Made by a program: the position numbers and the translations under genes. Shown piece by piece: positions 34,904 to 43,638 of a stretch of DNA of 45,267 bases; position 1 is the stretch's first letter, and the number at the start of each line of letters is the position of its first letter. The notes below the pieces were generated by a model. It searched no databases. It was not told where the DNA came from and was given only the letters and a program-made list of their open reading frames with translations. The stretch comes from Dinoroseobacter sp. (lineage in GTDB: Bacteria > Pseudomonadota > Alphaproteobacteria > Rhodobacterales > Rhodobacteraceae), in assembly GCA_030066795.1 (NCBI GenBank), contig JASJAW010000042.1, positions 1 through 45,267 of the forward strand, written 5' to 3'.

Positions 34904-36400
34904 CTAGCGTATGCGTGTCCCGTTCGCTGTGATGCTGCCGTCAGCCCCCAGCTCGATGACCGATGTCAACGTATCGCTGCCGTCCGGGCTCGGTTGTGCG
35001 ATCATGCCCAACATCATCTGTGCCCCCATGGCGTTTGCCGGATCGAGTATCCCCAACGTCGTGAGGTTCTGCAGCAGGCCCGTGACCCCCCGCATTTCGA
35101 TGTTCAGCTGACCGGAGGCGGCGGGCATTCCAGGCATCATAGGCGGGCCGTCAGGATCCATGGCGAAATTACCTGAAGCTGTGGCCTCGGCCCCGGCAAT
35201 CGCCAGATCCAAACGCTCCAGAGCCAGTGCCAGAAGATCTCCGGGCGGAGTTTGCGAGTCCGCGAAATCCGGGTCCGAAAAGTCTCGATCCAGCTGGACC
35301 AACCCGGACAATTGCAGCGACAGGGCCGCAGGATCGCGTGGGAGCAATGCATTCGGGTCAATCATGGACCATAAGGCATCCGGCACGCGCAAACCGGCAA
35401 GGTTTAAAGCTGTGGCGAAGGGCTGAGGTTCATCACCAGCCAACATTGGACCTTCGGCACGAAACGCCATTTCATCAGCGGTAATGTTAATCGGGAACGG
35501 CATATCAGGACTGGCAATATCCAACTCCAAGCCCGAAACTCCGGCTCCGTACAGCGCGCGCCCGGCACCGAAAGAACCCTCTAGGGCACCGCTCTGCGCG
35601 CGCCCTGCGACGGTGCCGCTGCCCTCCGGGCCTTGCGTTGCAATCTGGAACGAGGCCGGGCCGTGCGTGGTCGTCACCTCGGAAGGCGTTTCAGACCGAA
35701 AAACAGAGGACGGATCCCCGACACCCATGGCAGCGAAGTCGGCGTAGTCTGCCGACCCGCTGAACTCCAACGCCGTCAATCCGTAGTCAAGGCTTACCCC
35801 GCTCCCCGCCTGATCTGACGCCCGAAGCGACAATGCGAGGGCATCCACTTGGCCAGTCCCGGAATAGAGCGACGCCACTTGCTGTGTCTCGGACGTCAAT
35901 CCCGTCGCTGCGAGGTTAAATTCCACAGGAACCGGGTCGCCGTTATAAGCGAGCTCGTCCAGGGACATCTCCGCAAGATCGGCCGCAAAGTCGTACGTGA
36001 TTTCCCCCGGCACGCCACGCGCGAAAGACTCCAGTCCTTCAAACTGAATGCTCAGCGAGCCATCGGACCGATCTGGCCCCGAGACCCCTCCGAAATCGAT
36101 GCGATAGCCACCTTCGATTTCGATGCGTACGCTGCTGTCGGGCTGCTCTGTCAGCACCAAAGCGTCGATAAAAGTGATATTGCGCCCGATCTCAGGATCG
36201 ATCGGCATGCGTTGCGTAATCCCCTCCAGGCGCAACACGCCGCCGGAGTACGACTGGTTGGCAATTTCGACTTCCTGACCGAGCAAACCAAGGGACGCTT
36301 GCCATTCTTCCCAGAGTTCCGGGGCAGTCAGGGCAGCAGCGGGCGGCACCAGAAATGCGGCTGTCAGCGCACATGCCGTCATTGGCAGGCGGATCATCAT
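34904..36400 (-). CDS. DUF2125 domain-containing secreted protein
   Basis: A 498-residue protein with a signal peptide (MMIRLPMTACALTAAFLVPPAAA) and a long beta-rich, glycine/serine/acid-rich body typical of DUF2125, an alphaproteobacterial envelope family of unknown function. GAGGAG sits 7 nt before the ATG at 36398-36400; the adjacent ATG one codon later is an alternative. It starts 95 nt from the divergent SDR gene and precedes pmbA by 67 nt. Confidence 0.85.
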   Translation of the reverse strand: MMIRLPMTACALTAAFLVPPAAALTAPELWEEWQASLGLLGQEVEIANQSYSGGVLRLEGITQRMPIDPEIGRNITFIDALVLTEQPDSSVRIEIEGGYRIDFGGVSGPDRSDGSLSIQFEGLESFARGVPGEITYDFAADLAEMSLDELAYNGDPVPVEFNLAATGLTSETQQVASLYSGTGQVDALALSLRASDQAGSGVSLDYGLTALEFSGSADYADFAAMGVGDPSSVFRSETPSEVTTTHGPASFQIATQGPEGSGTVAGRAQSGALEGSFGAGRALYGAGVSGLELDIASPDMPFPINITADEMAFRAEGPMLAGDEPQPFATALNLAGLRVPDALWSMIDPNALLPRDPAALSLQLSGLVQLDRDFSDPDFADSQTPPGDLLALALERLDLAIAGAEATASGNFAMDPDGPPMMPGMPAASGQLNIEMRGVTGLLQNLTTLGILDPANAMGAQMMLGMIAQPSPDGSDTLTSVIELGADGSITANGTRIR

Positions 36401-36495
36401 TGAAAGGCTCCTCGCAGAATTCTCTTCCTTTGTTCCCGTCCGCACGTATAGGGTCAAGTCTGCGGGGAGTGTCGGACAACGACGAAAGAAGAAAA

Positions 36496-37254
36496 ATGGG
36501 AGCAGACAGTCCCGTTTCTGGCAAAACCGTTATTATTACAGGTGCAAGCACGGGAATCGGCGCGGAAGCCGTACGCGTTTTCGCGGCGGCAGGCGCTCGC
36601 GTGGCGGCACTTGCGCGCTCTGCTGAAAAGCTACGGGCGCTTGCGGCAGAAACCGGCGCCTTGGCGCTTCCCTGCGATTTGTCTGATTTTGCTGCCATGC
36701 AGGCAGCCGTGGCTCGTACCGAGGAAAACCTCGGACCAGTGGAGGTGTTGATCAACAACGCCGCTGTGATCGACCCGATTGCCATGCTCGCCGAGGCTGA
36801 TGCAGCGGCATGGGGCAAACTGATCGACATTAACGTCAAAGGCGTCTTTCACGGGATGCGTCTTGTCATGCCCGGAATGATGACCCGCGGCGCAGGCACG
36901 ATCCTGACCCTGAGTTCAGGCGCCGCACACAATGCTCTGGAAGGCTGGTCAGGGTACTGCACGTCGAAAGCGGCGGCCGCGATGCTGACCCGTGCTGCCC
37001 ATCGCGAAGGTGCAGGTCGCGGACTGCGGGCGATGGGCCTCAGCCCAGGAACCGTGGCAACCCCAATGCAGGAAGCGATCCGTGCTTCTGGCATCAATCC
37101 GGTCAGTCAGCTTGATTGGTCCGTTCACATACCCGCCGGCATGCCTGCCCGCGCCTTGCTTTGGATGTGCAGTTCGGATGCAGACGAATTTTGCGGAGAA
37201 GAGATATCCCTTAGGGATGAGGCAATCCGTGCCAGAATAGGAGACGCCCCATGA
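36496..37254 (+). CDS. short-chain dehydrogenase/reductase (SDR)
   Basis: A 252-residue classical SDR. Cofactor motif TGASTGIG (about 15-22), NNAAV, and catalytic S...YxxxK in SSGAAHNALEGWSGYCTSKAA. Substrate unknown. The start MGADSPVSGK follows a modest AAAGAAG stretch; the open frame continues upstream to 36355 and a GTG at 36472 is possible. The stop overlaps the enoyl-CoA hydratase start (ATGA), so the pair may handle a 3-hydroxyacyl-CoA or related intermediate. Confidence 0.88.
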   Translation: MGADSPVSGKTVIITGASTGIGAEAVRVFAAAGARVAALARSAEKLRALAAETGALALPCDLSDFAAMQAAVARTEENLGPVEVLINNAAVIDPIAMLAEADAAAWGKLIDINVKGVFHGMRLVMPGMMTRGAGTILTLSSGAAHNALEGWSGYCTSKAAAAMLTRAAHREGAGRGLRAMGLSPGTVATPMQEAIRASGINPVSQLDWSVHIPAGMPARALLWMCSSDADEFCGEEISLRDEAIRARIGDAP

Positions 37255-37994
37255 TCGAGAGTCAGACGCAAGGTCCGCGCTGCACCATCACCTTGAACCG
37301 GCCGGACAAGGCCAATGCGCTGACGGCGGAGATGCTGGAAGTGCTAGAGCGGAAAATCGGCGAGGCAGAAGGTGCTGGGGTGCCTGTGCTGGTTCTGACC
37401 GGCGCAGGCAGGGTGTTCAGTGCCGGCGCTGATCTGGACGCGGTTCAGAACGGCCTGACAACCAATGCCGTATGGGAACGGCTCTCAACCCGTATTGCGC
37501 GTTATCCGGGTCTCACCATCGCGGCGCTCAACGGCACCTGCGCGGGCGGTGCTCTCGGCATGATGCTGGCCTGCGATCTGCGCGTCGCCGTCGAGTCGGT
37601 GAAAGTCTTTTATCCGGTGTTGAAGAACGGCTTTCTGCCACAGCCTTCGGACCCACGTCGCTTGGCGGCGCTTTGTGGTCTCAGCCGCGCCAAGCAAATT
37701 CTGCTGGGCGGGCGGAAAATCGACGCACAGACCGCGCTCGTCTGGGGGCTGTTCGACTACGTCGTCGCGCCCGACGACTTGATGCGCACAGTGCACGAGA
37801 TCTCTGAGGACGCCGCCCATGCCGCCCCTTCCCTGCTCGGTCAGATTAAGGCGCTGTGCCATGGGGATGGCCCGAGGCGCGAAATGCCTGGGCCTGCCCC
37901 TGCACCGGCAATGCAGCTCAATCCGCATCCGTCCACGGCGCGGGCTGTGCATGGCGCGTCGGGTTTGTCGGGCTTAGCCGGAAAAACCCGCTGA
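37251..37994 (+). CDS. enoyl-CoA hydratase/isomerase family protein
   Basis: A 247-residue crotonase-fold protein: ITLNRPDKANALTAEML near 13-29, oxyanion-hole region GRVFSAGADLDAV (about 54-66) and NGTCAGGALGMMLACDLRVA (about 95-115). The usual catalytic glutamates of enoyl-CoA hydratase are not clearly placed (the helix reads FYPVLKNGFLPQPSDPRRLAAL), so isomerase, hydrolase or non-hydratase activity is possible. The last 40 residues are rich in A, P and G and look disordered. Coupled to the SDR gene. Confidence 0.86.
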   Translation: MIESQTQGPRCTITLNRPDKANALTAEMLEVLERKIGEAEGAGVPVLVLTGAGRVFSAGADLDAVQNGLTTNAVWERLSTRIARYPGLTIAALNGTCAGGALGMMLACDLRVAVESVKVFYPVLKNGFLPQPSDPRRLAALCGLSRAKQILLGGRKIDAQTALVWGLFDYVVAPDDLMRTVHEISEDAAHAAPSLLGQIKALCHGDGPRREMPGPAPAPAMQLNPHPSTARAVHGASGLSGLAGKTR

Positions 37995-37997
37995 AGC

Positions 37998-38702
37998 TTA
38001 CAGCATGCGTATCGCAGTTTTGTCGATGGCAAGCAGGTATCCCTTGCGCGAGATGTTTTTCACCAGCAGTTCGCTGACCATCTGATTTCCGAGCGCATCC
38101 CGGAGCCGTTTGATGCGGGTGGCACCCGCCGCTTCCTCGCAATCGGCAGCGGACCGCCCCTGGATCATGCCTTCGATTTCAGCCCCGGACAGGATATCGC
38201 CATCCATACGGGCTTCGGCGAGCACCGAAAGCGTCTCCATCGCGGCGGCAGTGAGTTTGAATTCCATGTCGTTGAGAATGACGAGCCCCTCGTCCCGACT
38301 GATCATAAGCGACGAGACTTCGATGCCTTTCCGATCGATCTCGGACATACGTCGGTTCAGCGCCACGAGAGACACAAGGAACACGAGCGCAGCCACGAGA
38401 AGCGCCGTCGAAAACACCAACAGAACAAAGATGACCATCCTGTAGGATGTCAGCGTATCCGAGAACGCTGTCCCGCTCTGCGCAAGAATTTCCAGAAGCT
38501 TGACCTGATCAGAGGTGGTCAGAGCGTCATTCTCGATGAAGATCCGCTCGACGCGCGCGTTGAACGCGTTTGCATCGGGAAGGCTACGAAACAAAAGGAA
38601 GGCTGCGAGCCCAAGGATCGTGACGATGGCTGCGACCCCGATCGCCACGACCCGCGTTCCGGCGCGCTTTGCCTCAGAAGCGGAGATAGTACTGTCCGGC
38701 AT
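37998..38702 (-). CDS. membrane-tethered C-terminal winged-helix protein
   Basis: A 234-residue protein with two strong membrane segments (about 18-38 and 89-115) separated by a 50-residue loop, then a cytoplasmic region. Residues about 148-228 follow the OmpR-type winged-helix pattern: FKLTAAAMETLSVLAEARMDGDILSGAEIEGMI, then TRIKRLRDALG as recognition helix and ISRKGYLLAI as wing. This puts the DNA-binding domain at the C-terminus behind two helices, the reverse of ToxR and CadC. It overlaps the preceding secreted-protein gene by 29 nt. A one-component envelope sensor is my inference. Confidence 0.72.
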   Translation of the reverse strand: MPDSTISASEAKRAGTRVVAIGVAAIVTILGLAAFLLFRSLPDANAFNARVERIFIENDALTTSDQVKLLEILAQSGTAFSDTLTSYRMVIFVLLVFSTALLVAALVFLVSLVALNRRMSEIDRKGIEVSSLMISRDEGLVILNDMEFKLTAAAMETLSVLAEARMDGDILSGAEIEGMIQGRSAADCEEAAGATRIKRLRDALGNQMVSELLVKNISRKGYLLAIDKTAIRML

Positions 38703-38967
38703 CGGCTTTGCGCCTCTCTAGTCCGTCCGCCGCGAAGGTGGAGACGATGTTCAACAAAGTCCAGCCAGCCGAAGCGAGCCGTGCGGCGGCCTCGTCCCGG
38801 GCGCGGGACCGGTCGCGACAGGCCGCATCGCTCAGCTCAATCACGCCATAGTGCAGGCGGAGTGGTTGATCGAGCTTGGCCTTATAGTCGGCGTAGCAGG
38901 CCGCGTGCGCAGCTGAAGCCGCAGACAGACACAGGCAAACAGCGCAGGTTTTCAGAGCGTGTTTCAT
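38674..38967 (-). CDS. small secreted protein, partner of the winged-helix gene
   Basis: A 97-residue protein with a clear signal peptide (MKHALKTCAVCLCLSAASAAHA) and a mature part ACYADYKAKLDQPLRLHYGVIELSD...AGQYYLRF with two cysteines that could form a disulfide. I do not recognise a named family. The ATG at 38965-38967 fits the signal peptide; an in-frame ATG at 38991 adds eight residues. Its 3' end overlaps the winged-helix gene by 29 nt, so the two are made together. Confidence 0.75.
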   Translation of the reverse strand: MKHALKTCAVCLCLSAASAAHAACYADYKAKLDQPLRLHYGVIELSDAACRDRSRARDEAAARLASAGWTLLNIVSTFAADGLERRKADAGQYYLRF

Positions 38968-39074
38968 GGTTCCAACCGTGGTGATGAGCATGCGATATTC
39001 AATAGCATTCGGTCGATATTGCATGGCTTTTGCGAGGACACACAAGCTGATCGCATCCAATCTCTCGGAGAAAG

Positions 39075-39614
39075 ATGATGCGAAATACGATTGCCTCATG
39101 CGCGCTAAGCACCGTGATTGCGTTGACCGGTGTTGCTGCATCACCTCGTGCAGCGCAGGCAGATGATGAACTTATCGGGCAACTCATTCTCGGCGCGGTG
39201 GCTGTGGGTCTGGCCTATCAGTTGCTGCGTCCACAGGAACAGCTCCCGCGGGTGGTCACCCGCAATCCGCAGCTCCCGCAAGCCGCGCGGGTTACCCCTG
39301 TTCCGCAGGTTTCTCCAAACCCTGTGCGGACGTCTTTGAGACCCAGACCGCGCATCGTTCAGGCTGTAGCCCCAGCAGCTCAGGACCCGATTGTGCCCTG
39401 GATGACCTGGACCGAGGCCCAGAAACGCACTGCCTGCCGACAATCCCTGCCAACACGGCGCGGCAACGTGGAGTTCATAGCCGACCGGTGCCTGAACCAT
39501 CCCCGCGCCGAACCACGCATCCCACAAAACTGCCTTCGCGACAGGTGGGTGCGTGGCAAGTGGCGCCAAGTCTACAGCCGAGATTGCCTTGACCGTTATG
39601 GCGAGGTGCTTTGA
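39075..39614 (+). CDS. secreted protein of unknown function
   Basis: A 179-residue protein with signal peptide MMRNTIASCALSTVIALTGVAASPRAAQA, a short hydrophobic stretch (about 34-50), a proline-rich linker (58-105) and a C-terminal domain with four cysteines (CRQSLP, DRCLNH, QNCLRD, RDCLDR) that may form two disulfides. GGAGAAAG precedes two adjacent ATG codons. It is divergent from the small secreted protein (108 nt between starts) and ends before a strong terminator. Function unknown. Confidence 0.78.
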   Translation: MMRNTIASCALSTVIALTGVAASPRAAQADDELIGQLILGAVAVGLAYQLLRPQEQLPRVVTRNPQLPQAARVTPVPQVSPNPVRTSLRPRPRIVQAVAPAAQDPIVPWMTWTEAQKRTACRQSLPTRRGNVEFIADRCLNHPRAEPRIPQNCLRDRWVRGKWRQVYSRDCLDRYGEVL

Positions 39615-39650
39615 CCGGATCGGTAGCTCGGTCAATCGGCGCAGGCGGAG

Positions 39651-39674
39651 AGGCGGGGGAGACCCCGCCTTTTT
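39651..39674 (+). terminator. intrinsic terminator
   Basis: AGGCGGGG (39651-39658) pairs with CCCCGCCT (39663-39670) around a GAGA loop and is followed by TTTTTG. It ends the secreted-protein transcript 37 nt after its stop and 40 nt before rnhB. Confidence 0.88.
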
Positions 39675-39713
39675 GCTCTTGCGGCCATCCACCCCGGGCA
39701 GGAATGTAGGGCC

Positions 39714-40334
39714 ATGCCAGGCCCGCATTTCAAGTTTGAGACAGCGCTCACGTGCGATGGATTTGTCCGGATTGCTGGAGTCGACGAGGTCGGACGCGGC
39801 CCGCTTGCCGGCCCCGTCGTCGCAGCGGCAGTTGTTTTGAATCCGGAGCGTATTCCGGACGGCCTGAACGACAGCAAGAAGCTCAGTGCCGCGCGGCGCG
39901 AGGCGTTGACCGAAATGCTTTGGGAGTGTGCCGAGGTCGCACTTGGAGAAGCCAGTGTGGCGGAAATCGACGCGCTGAATATTCGTCAGGCATCCCATCT
40001 GGCGATGCGGCGGGCGCTGGAAGCGTTGGAAAAACCGGTAGACGCGGCGCTCATCGACGGACGCGATATCCCGAAGAACCTACAGTGCGAGGCCCGCGCG
40101 ATTATCAAAGGAGACGCGCAAAGCCTGTCGATCGCCGCGGCCTCCATTGTGGCCAAAACAACACGCGATGCGCAGATGATGGCGCTTTCAAGGCAGTATC
40201 CCGGGTATGGGTGGGAAAATAACGCGGGCTACCCGACAAAAGCGCATCGGGCGGCGCTTCTAGATATTGGGGTCAGCCCACATCATAGACGCAGTTTCAA
40301 GCCCATCCACAACATCTTGTATCAAGAAAAATAA
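39714..40334 (+). CDS. rnhB: ribonuclease HII
   Basis: Removes ribonucleotides from DNA-RNA hybrids. The 206-residue protein has the RNase HII active site AGVDEVGRGPLAGPVVAAAV (about 20-39), LNDSKKLSAARRE, ALIDGRDIP with catalytic Asp, and AASIVAKTTRD. It precedes ccrM by 93 nt, a common arrangement in alphaproteobacteria. Confidence 0.95.
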   Translation: MPGPHFKFETALTCDGFVRIAGVDEVGRGPLAGPVVAAAVVLNPERIPDGLNDSKKLSAARREALTEMLWECAEVALGEASVAEIDALNIRQASHLAMRRALEALEKPVDAALIDGRDIPKNLQCEARAIIKGDAQSLSIAAASIVAKTTRDAQMMALSRQYPGYGWENNAGYPTKAHRAALLDIGVSPHHRRSFKPIHNILYQEK

Positions 40335-40344
40335 CTAAGCCCTT

Positions 40345-40383
40345 GATTCAAAAAAGAATTTGACGGCGAATCGCCTTTGACTC
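40345..40383 (+). promoter_or_regulatory. three GANTC methylation sites upstream of ccrM
   Basis: GATTC (40345-40349), GAATC (40368-40372) and GACTC (40379-40383) fall within 39 bp, 45-83 nt before the ccrM start. The middle one sits at the centre of the palindrome GGCGAATCGCC. TTGACG at 40360 is a possible -35. In Caulobacter, GANTC sites in the ccrM promoter make it sensitive to hemimethylation; the same logic is likely here but not shown. Confidence 0.6.
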
Positions 40384-40391
40384 ATCTTTAA

Positions 40392-41534
<1,143 letters not shown>

Positions 41535-41589
41535 TTCCACGAGGTTACCGCCAGTGCCTGCGGCCGCCGCCGCTTAGGCACGGACCTTG

Positions 41590-41618
41590 CCCCGCCTGCA
41601 TGTCAGGCGGGGTTTTTT
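41590..41618 (+). terminator. strong intrinsic terminator of ccrM
   Basis: CCCCGCCTG (41590-41598) and CAGGCGGGG (41604-41612) form a perfect 9-bp stem with loop CATGT, followed by six T. Confidence 0.92.
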
Positions 41619-41631
41619 CTTGGGGAGCCTC

Positions 41632-41661
41632 TTGAAAGTTCTCACCTACCTACCAGATGGT
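41632..41661 (+). promoter_or_regulatory. putative promoter of the TetR gene
   Basis: TTGAAA (41632-41637), an 18-nt spacer and GATGGT (41656-41661, matching TATAAT at positions 2, 3 and 6) would place the transcription start at or next to the A of the ATG at 41667. The -10 lies inside the operator palindrome. Confidence 0.35.
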
Positions 41662-41664
41662 AGG
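41649..41664. promoter_or_regulatory. TetR operator palindrome CCTACC-N4-GGTAGG
   Basis: A perfect 6+4+6 inverted repeat, CCTACCAGATGGTAGG, ending two bases before the TetR start codon. Position and symmetry are as expected for autoregulation by the TetR protein encoded next to it. Binding is inferred. Confidence 0.65.
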
Positions 41665-41666
41665 CT

Positions 41667-42236
41667 ATGGCAACGAAACAGCATCTCCTCGCCCACGCTG
41701 AAGACCTCGCCCGCCGGCAGGGATATGACGGATTCAGCTTCGCCGACCTCGCGGCGGGCGCCGGGATTCGCAAGGCGAGTGTGCACCATCACTTCCCGAC
41801 AAAGGCAGCGCTCAGCACGGAACTGGTAGAGCTTTACGCCAAACGCAGCATGGCGACTTTGCGGAATGCCGATGGCAAAGCGTCAGGCGCGCGCCTTGCG
41901 GCGGTGCTCGCCCTGTATCGAACCGCCCTCGACGGCGGACGCAGCCAGTGCCTATGTGTTGCTTTCGGCGCCGTCATCGACCGTTTGCCGGATGTGACCC
42001 GGGCAGCGGTGGCGGCGTATCAGGCCGACATGCTGTCCTGGCTGGAGCAAGTTTTCTCCGATGCTGCCCAGGATGGCGGAATTTCGAACCCGGCTGCGCC
42101 TGCTCAGGAAGCCGCTGCGACTTTTGCCCTTCTCGAAGGGTCACAACTTATGGCGCGGGCTGCCGCAGATCCAAGCCAGTTCGACCTTGCAACTGCCCCT
42201 TTGCGGGCCCGCATCCAGACAGGAGGCACATCATGA
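41667..42236 (+). CDS. TetR/AcrR family regulator
   Basis: A 189-residue repressor. HTH near residues 20-45 (FSFADLAAGAGIRKASVHHHFPTKAAL). C95 and C97 in SQCLCVAFG match the CLC motif seen in a TetR subgroup that includes cysteine-based electrophile sensors; a redox-sensing role is possible. The start has no ribosome binding site because the operator occupies the bases before it, suggesting a leaderless message. The stop overlaps the cupin gene (ATGA), so the regulator and its likely target are co-translated. Confidence 0.9.
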   Translation: MATKQHLLAHAEDLARRQGYDGFSFADLAAGAGIRKASVHHHFPTKAALSTELVELYAKRSMATLRNADGKASGARLAAVLALYRTALDGGRSQCLCVAFGAVIDRLPDVTRAAVAAYQADMLSWLEQVFSDAAQDGGISNPAAPAQEAAATFALLEGSQLMARAAADPSQFDLATAPLRARIQTGGTS

Positions 42237-42904
42237 AACTGAACGCAGATTTCTCTGAGCGGGTGGTTATTCGCCCCGAAGACTACGCCTGGGTCGACAG
42301 CCCGGCCAACGGCGTCCAGCGCATGATGCTCGACCGCATCGGAGACGAAGTCGCGCGCGCGACCACGATTGTCCGCTTTGCGCCCAACAGCAGCTTCGAT
42401 GCGCACAGCCATGGCGGCGGCGAGGAATTCCTAGTGCTCGAAGGCGTCTTCTCGGACGAACACGCCGACTACCCGGCGGGCACCTATGTCCGAAATCCCA
42501 TCGGGACCTCGCACACGCCGCATATCGGGCCCGAAGGCGCGACCATTCTTGTGAAGCTGCACCAGTTCGACGCAGATGATAACGAACAGAAAGCGATCGA
42601 CACGAACAACGCGTCCTTTGTTGAAGGGTCCGCACCGGGTTTGAGCGTCTTGCCATTGCACTCCGTCCCGGCGGAAAACGTCGCTCTGGTCCGTTGGGAG
42701 CCCGGCACCAAATTTGGCGAGCACACCCACTGGGGCGGAGAGGAGATCTTCGTCCTCGAAGGAACCTTTCAGGACGAGCATGGAGACTACCCTGCCGGCA
42801 CATGGATCCGCAGCCCGCACTTGTCCCGGCACACACCGTTCTCGGACGAAGGCTGCCTGATCTATGTGAAGACCGGCCATCTTCCGGTCGCACAGGCGGC
42901 GTGA
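42233..42904 (+). CDS. double-cupin protein, ChrR-like
   Basis: A 223-residue protein made of two cupin repeats. Repeat one has FDAHSHGGGEEFLVLEGVFSDE (H58, H60, E64/E65), repeat two FGEHTHWGGEEIFVLEGTFQDE (H164, H166, E170/E171); both keep the metal-binding His/Glu set and end in DYPAGT. The repeats resemble the ChrR cupin domain, without an anti-sigma part. GGAGG precedes the ATG. Reaction unknown; co-translation with a TetR regulator suggests a detoxification or catabolic enzyme. Confidence 0.87.
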   Translation: MKLNADFSERVVIRPEDYAWVDSPANGVQRMMLDRIGDEVARATTIVRFAPNSSFDAHSHGGGEEFLVLEGVFSDEHADYPAGTYVRNPIGTSHTPHIGPEGATILVKLHQFDADDNEQKAIDTNNASFVEGSAPGLSVLPLHSVPAENVALVRWEPGTKFGEHTHWGGEEIFVLEGTFQDEHGDYPAGTWIRSPHLSRHTPFSDEGCLIYVKTGHLPVAQAA

Positions 42905-42940
42905 TCCGAGAATTCGCCTCCTGATAGCGATAAAGACGCG

Positions 42941-42962
42941 CGGGCGGGGTTTCCCCCGCCCG
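42941..42962. terminator. GC hairpin after the cupin gene
   Basis: CGGGCGGGG (42941-42949) and CCCCGCCCG (42954-42962) form a perfect 9-bp stem with loop TTTC. Only TT follows, so intrinsic termination would be inefficient; its position after the TetR-cupin pair still fits a transcript end. Confidence 0.45.
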
Positions 42963-42996
42963 TTGCGCACTATCTGCGCGGTAACAGGAGAGTGCG

Positions 42997-43638
42997 ATGC
43001 AAAAAATTCTCGTAATCGGCGCCAGCAAAGGGATTGGCGAAGAAGTTGTCAAAACCGCCCTCGCCAATGGGTTGGCCGTGCGCGGCCTCGCGCGCAGCGC
43101 GGACAAGATGACGATTTCTGACCCCAACTTCGAGCCAGTGGTTGGCGACGCGACCAAACCCGAGGACGTCGACCCGGCGCTCGAAGGGGTCGATGGGGTC
43201 ATCATGACCCTTGGCGTACCCAAGAACCTGAAATTCATCACCACGCCGACCGCACTGTTCTCGGATGCGACACGCGCGGTTCTGCCCGGCATGCAGGCCC
43301 GTGGCATCAAAAGGCTTCTCGCCGTGACAGGCTATGGCGCTGGCGACGGCGAACAGGCGCTGAGCATTTTCGAGAAGCTTCCTTTCAAAGCGGTCTTCGG
43401 ACGCGCTTATGCCGATAAGGGTGTGCAAGAGGGTTTGATCAAAGTCTCGGGCCTCGACTGGACCATCGCGCGCCCCGGCGTTCTGACCTATAACCCGGCA
43501 TCCCATGCGTACCGGGTGCTGACCGAACCCAAGGACTGGCGCAATGGGCTTATTTCACGAGCAGACGTTGCCGATTTTCTGGTAAAAAGCTTTCTGGAAG
43601 GGACCTACATCCACCAGACGCCGGTCATCGTGCGCTAA
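42997..43638 (+). CDS. NAD(P)-binding protein, atypical SDR/NmrA-like
   Basis: A 213-residue Rossmann protein: cofactor motif VIGASKGIGEE (about 6-16), then RGLARSADKM, VVGDATKPEDV, VIMTLGV and WTIARPGVLTY. This is the atypical SDR (NAD(P)H-binding, YwnB/NmrA-like) pattern without a YxxxK active site, so it may sense or reduce with NAD(P)H. CAGGAG precedes the ATG. Its stop overlaps that of the convergent alkB. Confidence 0.87.
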   Translation: MQKILVIGASKGIGEEVVKTALANGLAVRGLARSADKMTISDPNFEPVVGDATKPEDVDPALEGVDGVIMTLGVPKNLKFITTPTALFSDATRAVLPGMQARGIKRLLAVTGYGAGDGEQALSIFEKLPFKAVFGRAYADKGVQEGLIKVSGLDWTIARPGVLTYNPASHAYRVLTEPKDWRNGLISRADVADFLVKSFLEGTYIHQTPVIVR

